Positions 22,398-30,485 of a DNA stretch of 57,957 nucleotides are shown in pieces. Source of the stretch: Fibrobacterota bacterium (GTDB lineage: Bacteria; Fibrobacterota; Fibrobacteria; UBA11236); contig JAQBPO010000083.1 in NCBI GenBank assembly GCA_028287465.1, forward strand, positions 1 through 57,957. Direction: 5' to 3'. How positions within the stretch are numbered: the first letter of the stretch is position 1; each line of letters begins with the position of its first letter. The notes under the pieces were generated by a model. It had not been told where the DNA came from and searched no databases. It saw only the letters and a program-made list of their open reading frames with translations. The translations under genes were made by a program, and so were the position numbers.

Positions 22398-23984
22398 TCA
22401 CTTTTCCGTGAAGATATGCACGCCATCCCACCGTTGGATCTCCTCCCAAGTCCCGTTGGGATTGTTGATCCAGGCATCGCAGTGGGCGATGTAGTAGTGG
22501 AGGATCTCGTCCATGAGGATACCCGTCTTGAGCGTATGGGGCGGGACCCGCTCCAGCATGGCCCGGAACAGGCGGGCCGCGTCCTTGAACCCCTTCTGGA
22601 AATAGATCGTCAGCGCCTTTTCCAGGATTTCCCTGGTATCGTCCTTGTACTGGCGTACCTCCGGGGGCTGATGACCGTAGATTTCGTAGAGCTTGAGATG
22701 GCGCGTGGAGCCCTTGACCTGGACCACGTCGATCCAACGGTAATGCTTCGTACCGGGCTCCATATCGTTGATCACGTCCTCGGTGACCACCACTTCAAGG
22801 TTGTACATCTTGGTCTTGGATTCCAGGCGCGAAGCGATGTTCACGGCTTCGCCGATGACCGTACGATCCAGCTTCTCGAAGGATCCGAAGTTGCCTTGCA
22901 TGACCTCGCCCTTGGCGATGCCGATGCCGTTCCGGACCATGGGGCTTTGCGCCGCGAACATGGTCTCGTTGAACCTGTGCAGCTCAAGGCGCATGGCGAT
23001 GGCCGCCTTTACGGCCTTGTCGCCGTCCGGGAAGATGCTCATGACGCAGTCGCCCATGATCTTGTCGACCTCGCCGCCATTGTCCACGATGGGGCGCGTC
23101 ATCATGGAGAAGTACTGGTTGAGGAACATCTGGCGTTCGTAGGGCGTCAGGGTCTCGGTGAGCTTGGTGAATTCGCGGATGTCGCAGAACATGATGGAAA
23201 GGTTCTTGATGACGGGCTCGGCCTTGGAAGGGTCGATGCCGGCGCGGATCTCTTCGACCAGAGAGGGGCGGACGTAGAGGCGAATGAGTTCCTCGCGGAT
23301 CTTAAGCTCCTCGTAAGCCTTGGCCATTTCTATGGCCTTCAATTTTTCCTCTACCGCCTTGGCAAGAGCGACCGTCGCTTCCGTAATGCGCCTATTGTAG
23401 CCTTCGAGCAAAAGCATGATGCTTGCGGAAGCGATTCCGGAAAAGCCGGCGTTCACGAGTGCGCCGATGCTGTCCGCGACGATTTTTTTATCGGCTCCGT
23501 TCGCAAGGACGAACCCGAAAATGGTACCGCCGACCCCCAGGAAAAGATGGATCGGAATCATCCAGGCTTTGGTGACCATGCCCATTATGAAAAACATCAG
23601 GCACAGGCCGGTCGTGTAATAACTTACGACTCCGTTTTGCATCATAGCAAATGTTGATTGCAACGGAAAAACCAGGAAGAGTACGAGTTCCCAGTATAGG
23701 TTGGGAAGCCAGCCCTTTTTCGATTTCCAATCAATCATGGCCAATGAAGCGAGCGCCAAGGCGAGGAAAATCCGGAGCGGAAGATAATCCCAGTATTTAT
23801 TGGAGGTTTCGTACCAGTAGAAAAGCAGCTCGGCGGGCACTCCGATCCAACCTAAGGCGGTGGCGAATCGGGTCAGATAGGAATAATCCGTGTTGAATAT
23901 GACTTTCCGACCCGCCCGGAATTTCTCCGAGAGAACCTTCCATAAACGGGAAGGCGAATACCCAAAAGCCGGATTTTCCTCCAT
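22398..23984 (-). CDS. Membrane class III adenylate/guanylate cyclase, copy 2
   Basis: 528 residues. Membrane helices lie in residues about 40-190 (for example VLFLVFPLQSTFAMM), followed by a coiled coil, the linker LYVRPSLVEEIRAG and the cyclase domain. Metal aspartates are in FCDIREF and IMGDCVM, the purine lysine in GEVDKIMGD, Thr in DRTVIGE and transition-state Asn/Arg in AVNIASRLE, so the site is intact and ATP-type. The C-terminal helical segment ends WDGVHIF. It is nearest to copy 1; about 100 bases around the AVNIASRLE region are nearly identical, which points to a recent duplication or gene conversion. It is divergent from the PLP enzyme at 24107, with both promoters in about 120 bp. 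Confidence 0.92.
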   Translation of the reverse strand: MEENPAFGYSPSRLWKVLSEKFRAGRKVIFNTDYSYLTRFATALGWIGVPAELLFYWYETSNKYWDYLPLRIFLALALASLAMIDWKSKKGWLPNLYWELVLFLVFPLQSTFAMMQNGVVSYYTTGLCLMFFIMGMVTKAWMIPIHLFLGVGGTIFGFVLANGADKKIVADSIGALVNAGFSGIASASIMLLLEGYNRRITEATVALAKAVEEKLKAIEMAKAYEELKIREELIRLYVRPSLVEEIRAGIDPSKAEPVIKNLSIMFCDIREFTKLTETLTPYERQMFLNQYFSMMTRPIVDNGGEVDKIMGDCVMSIFPDGDKAVKAAIAMRLELHRFNETMFAAQSPMVRNGIGIAKGEVMQGNFGSFEKLDRTVIGEAVNIASRLESKTKMYNLEVVVTEDVINDMEPGTKHYRWIDVVQVKGSTRHLKLYEIYGHQPPEVRQYKDDTREILEKALTIYFQKGFKDAARLFRAMLERVPPHTLKTGILMDEILHYYIAHCDAWINNPNGTWEEIQRWDGVHIFTEK

Positions 23985-24106
23985 AGCCCAAATATTCTAC
24001 GGGCTGGATTCCCGAACACCCATAATCAATCTTGGTCAAAATAGGATTCAATACTGAAAAACCTCAAATCGGGATTTTTCCCATATATATCGAAGCGGGC
24101 AGAGAA

Positions 24107-25393
24107 ATGGAATTGAACAGCTCCATGGCCATCGGCTATGTCATGAAAAAATTGATTCAGGAAGGCGTGACCGACTTTGACAAGATCGCCGACGCCCTTC
24201 AAGAGCTAAAGGATTTACAGAACAAAGAGGAACTGTTCTCCTATGACCGGTTTACCGAGTCGGGTAGCGATTCCAAGGCGACCGTCATCACCCAATTCAG
24301 CAACCAGAAAAAGGAATGCATCCTTTGGTGCCTGAACCACTACCTCGGCCTCAATCGCAATCCGAATGTAATCGCCAAAACGAAAGCCGTGATCGAAAAA
24401 TTCGGCACGGGATGCGGCACGTCAGCGATGTCGGGGGGCATGTCCAGCCTCCACAAGGAAATCGAAACCCGGGTTAAGACCATGCTTGGAAAGGAAAGGG
24501 TAATCCTTTTCCCAACAGGCTATAGCGCGAACCTGGGCGCTCTGTCCGCGATTCCGGGAAAAAACGATCTTATCCTTTTCGATCACGAGTCCCATGCCAG
24601 TATAATCGATGGATGCAGGCTGTCAGGCAAACAGTGGCTCGCTTTCCACCACAATGACGTGGAAAACCTCGAAGCCAAACTGAAACGGGCGCAGGGTAAG
24701 TATGAGAATATCCTTGTGGTCGTGGAATCTGCCTATTCAATGAGCGGGGACCTTTGCCCCATCAAAGAGATTGTCGCGCTAAAGAAGAAATACCCATTCT
24801 ACCTTTATGTGGATGAGGCGCATACGTTCGGGTTTTACGGCGAAAATGGAAGGGGATATTGTCAGGAAAACGGGGTTGCCGAGGACGTGGATTTCATCAT
24901 GTCGACCCTATCGAAATCCACCGCATCGATCGGCGGATTCATCGCCACCAAGGAAAAATACTGCACCTTGCTCCAGTGTTACGCGGGCTCTTATCTTTTC
25001 CAGGCCTGCATTTCCCCCGGTGATGCGGCTGCAGTCCTGGCCAGCCTTGATGAGATCGAAACCAATCCGGGATTGATACGGGATCTGCACGCGAAATCAG
25101 CCTATTTCCGGAAAAACCTTCTGGAATCCGGATTCGATTTGGGAAGGAGCCAAAGCCCCATCGTGCCCATTTACGTGCCTGAATTGAAATCACTCTATGC
25201 CTTCGGTCGGGAAATCTTCGATAACGGTATTTTTTCCGTTTCAGTCGCCTATCCTGCCGTGAAGCTGACTGAAGGTAGGCTTCGATTCATCGTAAATACT
25301 TCGCACACCTATCAGCAAATAGACAGAACGCTTGAAGTCCTGAAAAAAGTCGGGTCCAAATACGGAATCATTTCCCAGAAAGATGGGGCATAA
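24107..25393 (+). CDS. Alpha-oxoamine synthase family PLP enzyme (serine palmitoyltransferase/CqsA-like)
   Basis: 428 residues from ATG 24107; a TTG at 24032 would add 25 residues. The fold-type I signature is clear: GTGCGTSAMSGGM in the substrate region, a His in DHESHASI that stacks on PLP, DEAHTFGFYG with Asp236 and His239 binding PLP, and the Schiff-base Lys270 in STLSKSTASIGGF. The SKS context and the RLRFIVNTSHT end resemble serine palmitoyltransferase and related acyl-condensing synthases. The family condenses an amino acid with an acyl thioester and releases CO2, giving an aminoketone. About 80 extra N-terminal residues precede the core. The acyl-carrier-like receiver follows 4 bp downstream, suggesting a common task. 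Base composition looks lower in GC than the flanks. Confidence 0.85.
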   Translation: MELNSSMAIGYVMKKLIQEGVTDFDKIADALQELKDLQNKEELFSYDRFTESGSDSKATVITQFSNQKKECILWCLNHYLGLNRNPNVIAKTKAVIEKFGTGCGTSAMSGGMSSLHKEIETRVKTMLGKERVILFPTGYSANLGALSAIPGKNDLILFDHESHASIIDGCRLSGKQWLAFHHNDVENLEAKLKRAQGKYENILVVVESAYSMSGDLCPIKEIVALKKKYPFYLYVDEAHTFGFYGENGRGYCQENGVAEDVDFIMSTLSKSTASIGGFIATKEKYCTLLQCYAGSYLFQACISPGDAAAVLASLDEIETNPGLIRDLHAKSAYFRKNLLESGFDLGRSQSPIVPIYVPELKSLYAFGREIFDNGIFSVSVAYPAVKLTEGRLRFIVNTSHTYQQIDRTLEVLKKVGSKYGIISQKDGA

Positions 25394-25397
25394 GGCA

Positions 25398-26069
25398 ATG
25401 GATCATAGCTCGCTCTACGTAATCGTAAAAGAAATCATTTCCGGACTTTCCGCGAAGGATCAATACTTCAAATCCCTGCCGGATCAATTGGATGAGACCG
25501 TGCTACTTAACGAATTGGGCCTGGACATCATCACTCTTCCGGATTTGGCGGAGGAGCTGAAAACCCGCCTCGGCGGGCGCGATTTGGGGATTGAAAGACT
25601 GTTGAATCCGACCGATGTGAATAGCATGACCTTGGGCCAATTCCTGGCGCATATCCAATCGGCCCTGGCGCCTAAAAAAGGCACGCAAACCGTGGTTTAT
25701 GTGGACGATGAAGAGGAAAATCTTTTCATCTTCACGCGCAAATACGGGAAGAGATTGAGCCTTAAGACCTTTACGGATCCATTGAAGGCCCTTGAGTACA
25801 TCCGGAATGAGGAAAGCGTCGGCTTGGTGATTACGGATGAAGTGATGCCGAACCTAACCGGCAACCAGCTTTGCGATGAGGTCCATAAATCCAAGCCGAA
25901 ACTACGCTTCATATTGATTACCGGAAATCCGAACAGCGATGAAGACCTGATGTACCGAACCTTGAAGAAGAATCGTTTCTATGATTTCATAAACAAGCCA
26001 TTGGACTTCGAAAGGAAGGGTGAGGAGTATTTCAACCTGATCCAGGGCATCCTATCCTTCGATTGGTAA
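25398..26069 (+). CDS. Acyl-carrier-protein-like domain fused to receiver, copy 2
   Basis: 223 residues from ATG 25398, which aligns with the paralogues; another in-frame ATG at 25383 overlaps the upstream gene. The carrier-like segment has LLNELGLDIITLPDLAEEL and later MTLGQFLAHI, matching acyl carrier helices II and IV, but isoleucine follows the Asp where the phosphopantetheine serine should be. The receiver has VVYVDDEEENL, Asp147 in VITDEVMPNLTG and lysine in INKPLDF. It is 4 bp downstream of the oxoamine synthase and surely in its operon. It may serve as a phosphorylation-controlled docking partner for the synthase; that is inference. Confidence 0.85.
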   Translation: MDHSSLYVIVKEIISGLSAKDQYFKSLPDQLDETVLLNELGLDIITLPDLAEELKTRLGGRDLGIERLLNPTDVNSMTLGQFLAHIQSALAPKKGTQTVVYVDDEEENLFIFTRKYGKRLSLKTFTDPLKALEYIRNEESVGLVITDEVMPNLTGNQLCDEVHKSKPKLRFILITGNPNSDEDLMYRTLKKNRFYDFINKPLDFERKGEEYFNLIQGILSFDW

Positions 26070-26091
26070 CCATTCCCCGGTTTCCGTCAAT

Positions 26092-27060
26092 TCACTTTGC
26101 GAATTGTCTCCGTATGCCCTCGATGATTGGCATGGGCGACCAGCCCAAAAGCGACGCTGCTTTCGCGCAATCCATATCATGGCTTTGAGTGATGAATTTG
26201 ACTTGAACCGATGAAAGGATGGGGGGAGACTTCGTTATCGTATCCGCAATCAAGTCCATCACGAAAGCTGAAAAACGCACAAGACCTGCCGGCAGCTCGA
26301 AGGGTTGGTATGATTCCTTATGAACGTTCTTTGCCGCCTTCGCAAGCTCCTTTAGGGAAACGAACGCATCCGAAACATTGAATGCGTTTCCGAATTGGCT
26401 TCCCCGCAATGCCTTGATGACCGCGGAGGCCAAAGAATCCACATGGACGATCGGGAAATGCCCCGGAAGAATCGAGGGCGTGCCCAAATACCGCCTCTCC
26501 TTAATATTCATCAGATAGTTTGTTATTCCGAGGCCCGTATTCAGCCCACCGTAAACGGCCGCTGGATGGAATGTTGTAATCGAGGCTCGATATTTGGATT
26601 CATGTTCTTTTACCAGGTTGAAAGCGTCGATCATTGATTGGTAATAGGGCGTAGTGCCTTTCGACTCTACTCCTGCAGACTCACGGATGATGCCATCGAT
26701 TGGCTTGAATACTTCGAAAGTCGAAAAGTAGGTCAGGGAAACCTTTGGATGATCCCGTAGCCCTTCAAGGAAGACCTTTAACAGATCGACATTGATTCTT
26801 CTGAAGAAATCCGGATCATTTACCCATTTTTCCGGGCTTCCGATTGCGTAAATCGCATGATCGGCACCCTCCAGAATCCGGGAAAAAGAGTCGCGTTCCA
26901 GGCGTTCGACCTCTATTGTTTCCACGTTGTTGGGAAACCCCACCCGGCTTCCCTTCCGCTTTACGGCCGCAATCGAAAATTCATCTCCACTCTGGTCGGA
27001 GAGGTTTTTGATCAAGGCATGGCCGATTTGGCCCGTCGATCCGAATACGATGGTTTTCAA
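26092..27060 (-). CDS. Extended SDR / NAD-dependent epimerase-like protein, atypical active site
   Basis: 322 residues. The Rossmann motif GSTGQIG is at residues 8-14. An NVDLL helix, a strand ending in FSTFEVF (the Ser/Thr site) and FHPAAVYGG follow, as in extended SDRs of the epimerase/3-beta-hydroxysteroid dehydrogenase group. The catalytic Tyr-x3-Lys motif is not intact: where Lys is expected the sequence reads PYYQSMIDAF, with Met or Ile. So it may bind NAD(P) without normal redox chemistry, or act as a reductase with a changed site. In sphingolipid-type pathways a reductase follows the synthase, which makes the neighbourhood suggestive. It is on the opposite strand, convergent with receiver copy 2. 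About 220 bp separate it from the divergent receiver copy 3. Confidence 0.8.
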   Translation of the reverse strand: MKTIVFGSTGQIGHALIKNLSDQSGDEFSIAAVKRKGSRVGFPNNVETIEVERLERDSFSRILEGADHAIYAIGSPEKWVNDPDFFRRINVDLLKVFLEGLRDHPKVSLTYFSTFEVFKPIDGIIRESAGVESKGTTPYYQSMIDAFNLVKEHESKYRASITTFHPAAVYGGLNTGLGITNYLMNIKERRYLGTPSILPGHFPIVHVDSLASAVIKALRGSQFGNAFNVSDAFVSLKELAKAAKNVHKESYQPFELPAGLVRFSAFVMDLIADTITKSPPILSSVQVKFITQSHDMDCAKAASLLGWSPMPIIEGIRRQFAK

Positions 27061-27280
27061 TCAGACCCCATGGAGTGACTTGGTTGAATATTGGCCGAGG
27101 ATTGCATTAAGGTATGCTACCAATCTAAATCCTTACCCTACGGTCGTCATCGTAGTCCCCAACCTGAGACTTGAGCATTGAACCTACCGATGTTAGTTTG
27201 GGATCCACTCCAAAGTAATGGAAAACGATGCGGCTCTTGCAACGGAACCGGAAAATCTGATGGATTAAGCGAGCGGCTCC

Positions 27281-27952
27281 ATGACAAAAATCGAACTTTA
27301 TGAAATCCTGAAAGATACCGTCAAGGAATTGAACCGGGAAAGCGATCTATTTTCACCCTTGCCTCCCGCTTTTACCCAAGGTGCGTCACTCGATTCACTA
27401 GGGCTGGACCCGCTCCTGCTCCCGGATATCCTTCAGAGAATGAAATCACGTTTCGGCGGAAGGGATCTTAGCGGTTGCCTTGATGCCCTCGCATCCCTGA
27501 AGACAATCGATGATCTCCTGGGCGCTCTTTCCAGGACCTTGGGCCACGGAATATCCGTTCCGACTCTGGTCTACGTGGATGATGAGGAAGCGAATCTGTT
27601 CGTCTTCAAACGCCGTTTTGACAAGCATTTCAAGGTGAAATACTTCGACGACCCGGCCATTGCGCTCGAATTCATATTAAACGATCCGACCGTTGCTTTG
27701 GTGCTAACGGATGAGGTAATGCCACTCATCACCGGGAACCAACTTTGCGATCGGGTACACGCCTTGAAACCCGCTTTGAAATTCATCCTTTTAACCGGGA
27801 ACCCGAACAACCAAGATGACCTGCTATACCAGACCATGCGTCAGAACAGGTTTTTTGATTTCCTCCAAAAGCCGTTGGATTTTGAGAACAAGTTCGAAGA
27901 ATTAAAGCGGTTATTCGCGTCCATCCTGGAGACGGAAGGAAAACCAAAGTGA
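27281..27952 (+). CDS. Acyl-carrier-protein-like domain fused to receiver, copy 3
   Basis: 223 residues. The N-terminal part has ASLDSLGLDPLLLPDILQRM followed by KTIDDLLGAL. This is close to the acyl carrier helix II context, but the residue after the key Asp is Pro, so no phosphopantetheine attachment is expected there. The receiver has LVYVDDEEANL, Asp144 in LVLTDEVMPLITG and lysine in LQKPLDF. It is followed by an NTF2-like gene whose GTG start overlaps its stop (GTGA), so the two are coupled. Confidence 0.85.
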   Translation: MTKIELYEILKDTVKELNRESDLFSPLPPAFTQGASLDSLGLDPLLLPDILQRMKSRFGGRDLSGCLDALASLKTIDDLLGALSRTLGHGISVPTLVYVDDEEANLFVFKRRFDKHFKVKYFDDPAIALEFILNDPTVALVLTDEVMPLITGNQLCDRVHALKPALKFILLTGNPNNQDDLLYQTMRQNRFFDFLQKPLDFENKFEELKRLFASILETEGKPK

Positions 27953-28335
27953 CCTCCGCATTCCCAACCGAGCCGGTATCCCAACTGGCCAGACAGTTCA
28001 TCCAAGATTTGAATTCGAGGAATCTGGAACGACTGATGAGTTGGTTCCTTGAAGATACCCAACTGTGGATCCCCCCGGCGCCCCTTGTCCAGGGCTCCAA
28101 ACGCATAACCCTTCTGCTTAAGCTGATTTTCAGGCGCTATACGGACATCCAGTGGGAAATCGTCGAACTCTACCAGGCTTCGGAAAACATCATCTTGGTG
28201 GAAATGCGGTCGACCGGGACGTTTACGTCCGGGAAGAAATACGAAAACAATCTCATATCCCTTATCAAATACGATTCTGCCGGGAAGATCTTTTACATTT
28301 CCGATTTTTTCAAAAACACAGCCGTCTTTTTATAA
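27949..28335 (+). CDS. NTF2/SnoaL-like small protein
   Basis: 128 residues, GTG start overlapping the receiver stop and preceded by GGAAGGA. The pattern is that of the NTF2-like cone fold: an N-terminal helix with VSQLARQFIQDLNSRNLERL, then LEDTQLWIPP, and a C-terminal strand series (ENIILVEMRSTGTF, NNLISLIKYDSAGKI). Such proteins are often polyketide cyclases or isomerases, or ligand-binding subunits. No catalytic residues can be assigned. Coupling to the receiver suggests a partner or a small lipid-type ligand. Its last 43 bp overlap the 3' end of the convergent secreted-protein gene. Confidence 0.65.
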   Translation: MTSAFPTEPVSQLARQFIQDLNSRNLERLMSWFLEDTQLWIPPAPLVQGSKRITLLLKLIFRRYTDIQWEIVELYQASENIILVEMRSTGTFTSGKKYENNLISLIKYDSAGKIFYISDFFKNTAVFL

Positions 28336-29414
28336 AAACTTCGGGATTCGGAAACCCGCCCCGTTAGACTCCATCCCACGCCAAACATTATCCCCGACTC
28401 ATTAGGGTTCCAGTATTGAATAGGACGGGACTCAGTCGGCGATTTGCTGTTTCTTGGTTCGATTCCCGTCTGGCATTGGATCGGCAGCAACTGACTCCGC
28501 GTCGCGGCAATCACGGTGTTCCAATCGGCCTTGGGGCTCGCCTGGGTGATCGCCACCACCCCATCCCCTATCCGCGCATTCAGGTTCACCGGGCCGTCCC
28601 AGGTGGCATCGTGGCCCGTGGAGGCTCCGGCCACCCCATAGCCGTCGTCGGCGATGATGGGCTTCCTGGTCAGCTCATGGACCTCCTTCCAGGTCATGGT
28701 GTTCTCCTTGCGGATGCGCGCGTCATCGGCGTCCGTGCGTCCGCCGGAGGTATTGATATAGGTGAACGCGTCCATTTTGAAGGCCGCGAACCAGGTGGAA
28801 GGGTTGGAGACCCAGGGCGAGATGTCCATGGAGAATACCGCGTTGGGCAGGTTCTTCTTCACGGTCGCGATGATTTCGTCCATCAGGGCGCCGGCTTCCG
28901 CATAGGTGAGGGGACCGCCCGCCTGGGATTTATCGGAGAAGTATTGGTAATAGTCCGGCTCCATGAGCCAGACGATGGGATCCCGGGTACCCCATACCTT
29001 GGCGGTTTCCGAAGCGTATTTGGCGTATTGGGAAAGGATACGATCCCTTTTCTGGCGGATGAAATCCGCTCCCTGCTGGCACAGGTTGGGCGTGCCTACG
29101 TCGCAATCCTTGAGGCCCAGGTCCCGGCGCGCGGTGAAGGCGATGATGTAGCTGTAGTAGACGGGCGTGCGGCCTTCGAGCTTACCGCCCGGCTTGCAGG
29201 CGTTGAGCATGGCGCCGTCCCAGTAGGTATTGAAGTTCTCCTCGGCCCCGGTCCAGAGGGTCACATAGTCGATTTGGGCGGGATAGGCATAGGTGGGGCC
29301 TTGCCAGGACATGCCGAAGTTGAATTTGCAGGGGTTGAGGCCGGCATGGGCAGGGCTTGGGCAGGTAAATGCGAAGAAAAAGACGAATGAGAGAATCGCG
29401 ATTGCCTTCATCAT
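28293..29414 (-). CDS. Secreted glycoside-hydrolase-like protein, family not recognised
   Basis: 373 residues from ATG 29414, which has GGAAAGGGA just upstream; an ATG 14 codons earlier lacks one. The signal peptide (AIAILSFVFFFAFT, cleavage after AHA) is clear. The mature part shows (beta/alpha)-barrel-like features: FGMSWQGPTYAYP, IVWLMEPDYYQYF (an acidic residue at a strand end), VFSMDISPWV, and PIIADDGYG late in the chain, plausible catalytic carboxylates of a retaining glycosidase. I cannot name the family. The last residues (KKTAVFLKKSEM) are encoded in a segment shared with the convergent NTF2-like gene. An extracellular or periplasmic polysaccharide hydrolase is the likeliest role. 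Confidence 0.65.
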   Translation of the reverse strand: MMKAIAILSFVFFFAFTCPSPAHAGLNPCKFNFGMSWQGPTYAYPAQIDYVTLWTGAEENFNTYWDGAMLNACKPGGKLEGRTPVYYSYIIAFTARRDLGLKDCDVGTPNLCQQGADFIRQKRDRILSQYAKYASETAKVWGTRDPIVWLMEPDYYQYFSDKSQAGGPLTYAEAGALMDEIIATVKKNLPNAVFSMDISPWVSNPSTWFAAFKMDAFTYINTSGGRTDADDARIRKENTMTWKEVHELTRKPIIADDGYGVAGASTGHDATWDGPVNLNARIGDGVVAITQASPKADWNTVIAATRSQLLPIQCQTGIEPRNSKSPTESRPIQYWNPNESGIMFGVGWSLTGRVSESRSFYKKTAVFLKKSEM

Positions 29415-29540
29415 TCCCTTTCCGGGACTTCCCCTGATTATGCAAGTATACCGCAACTTCCCATTAGTGGCAGGGATGATGCGTCCGGTTTATCGGGAGG
29501 CAGGTGGCCGCTTCCCCTTGGGAAGGAATCCGGAGGGGAT

Positions 29541-30485
29541 TTACGGTGAGGCGTTGGCCGCGACGACCGGAACGTTGGGGAAATGGATGATGAAAAACAT
29601 CCCGGTAGCCCCCTCCACTTTCGCATTCTTCGAAAGGCCGACTATGGTTCCCCCGTGCCCTTCGATGATGGCCTTGACCAGGAAAAGGCCGAGTCCGGAC
29701 CCGCCCTTGCCCCGTTTAAAGGAGTGGTAGGCGTCGAACATCTTCTCGATCTCGGCGGTGGTGCAGCCCTTCCCGTTGTCCTCGATCATCACGCTGATCC
29801 GATCCTGCTGGGTATGGATGGAGATCGCGATATGGGACGCGCCCGCCTCCAGGGAATTCTTGAACAGGTTCAGGAACACTTGCTCCAACTTCCTGGCTTC
29901 ACCCTGGATGGGGAGGATTGCCTTATCCGAAGAGAAGGAAAAGGCGATGCCAAGTCCCTTGAAATAGCTTTCCGCGCAGGTCCTGAGCAGGGCTTGCAAA
30001 TCGAGCGGTTGGACCTCGCTGGGCCTGCCCAGGAGGGAAAGGTCGAGCACCTCCTTGGCCAGGCGTTCGATCTGTTCCGTGGCCCTTTCCAAGCGCTCCA
30101 GGGAGACCGTGGACGTCCCGGAGGGAAGATCCCTCCTGAGCAATACGGTATTGCCTTTCATGGTGGACGCGAAGTTCTTGATCTCATGGAAGATGATCGG
30201 GAAGGTCTGCCCCATCTGGGAGAAGGCATCGCCTGCGCTTCCCGCGGATTCGGGTTCCGTGACCGCACCCGGGGCTTTGGAGGAACTCCGCGAAAAGGGA
30301 AAGGTCATCAGGACTCCGGCAGCTATTGCCAAAATCGTCAGGACCACCAGGAAAAAGAAGTCCGTATCCGGATCCGGCGGCCCGGATTTCCGGAGGATCA
30401 ATTCCGCGAGCAAGCCGGCGGCCACGCTCCAGGTTAGCGCGAGGGCGATACGGCCCACGATGCCTTCAGGCAGTCCTTTACGCAT
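29541..30485 (-). CDS. Membrane sensor histidine kinase (short)
   Basis: 314 residues. Two membrane helices lie near residues 12-30 and 42-62 with almost no extracytoplasmic loop. The HisKA-like helix has His100 in IIFHEIKNFASTM. HATPase motifs are FLNLFKNSLEAG (N box), EDNGKGC (G1) and GGSGLGLFLVKAI (G2). It is third in an operon with the two larger kinases; its ATG lies inside the end of the preceding gene (8-nt overlap). It has an intact phosphoacceptor and ATP site, unlike the gene before it, so it may supply kinase activity to a mixed complex. Confidence 0.88.
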   Translation of the reverse strand: MRKGLPEGIVGRIALALTWSVAAGLLAELILRKSGPPDPDTDFFFLVVLTILAIAAGVLMTFPFSRSSSKAPGAVTEPESAGSAGDAFSQMGQTFPIIFHEIKNFASTMKGNTVLLRRDLPSGTSTVSLERLERATEQIERLAKEVLDLSLLGRPSEVQPLDLQALLRTCAESYFKGLGIAFSFSSDKAILPIQGEARKLEQVFLNLFKNSLEAGASHIAISIHTQQDRISVMIEDNGKGCTTAEIEKMFDAYHSFKRGKGGSGLGLFLVKAIIEGHGGTIVGLSKNAKVEGATGMFFIIHFPNVPVVAANASP

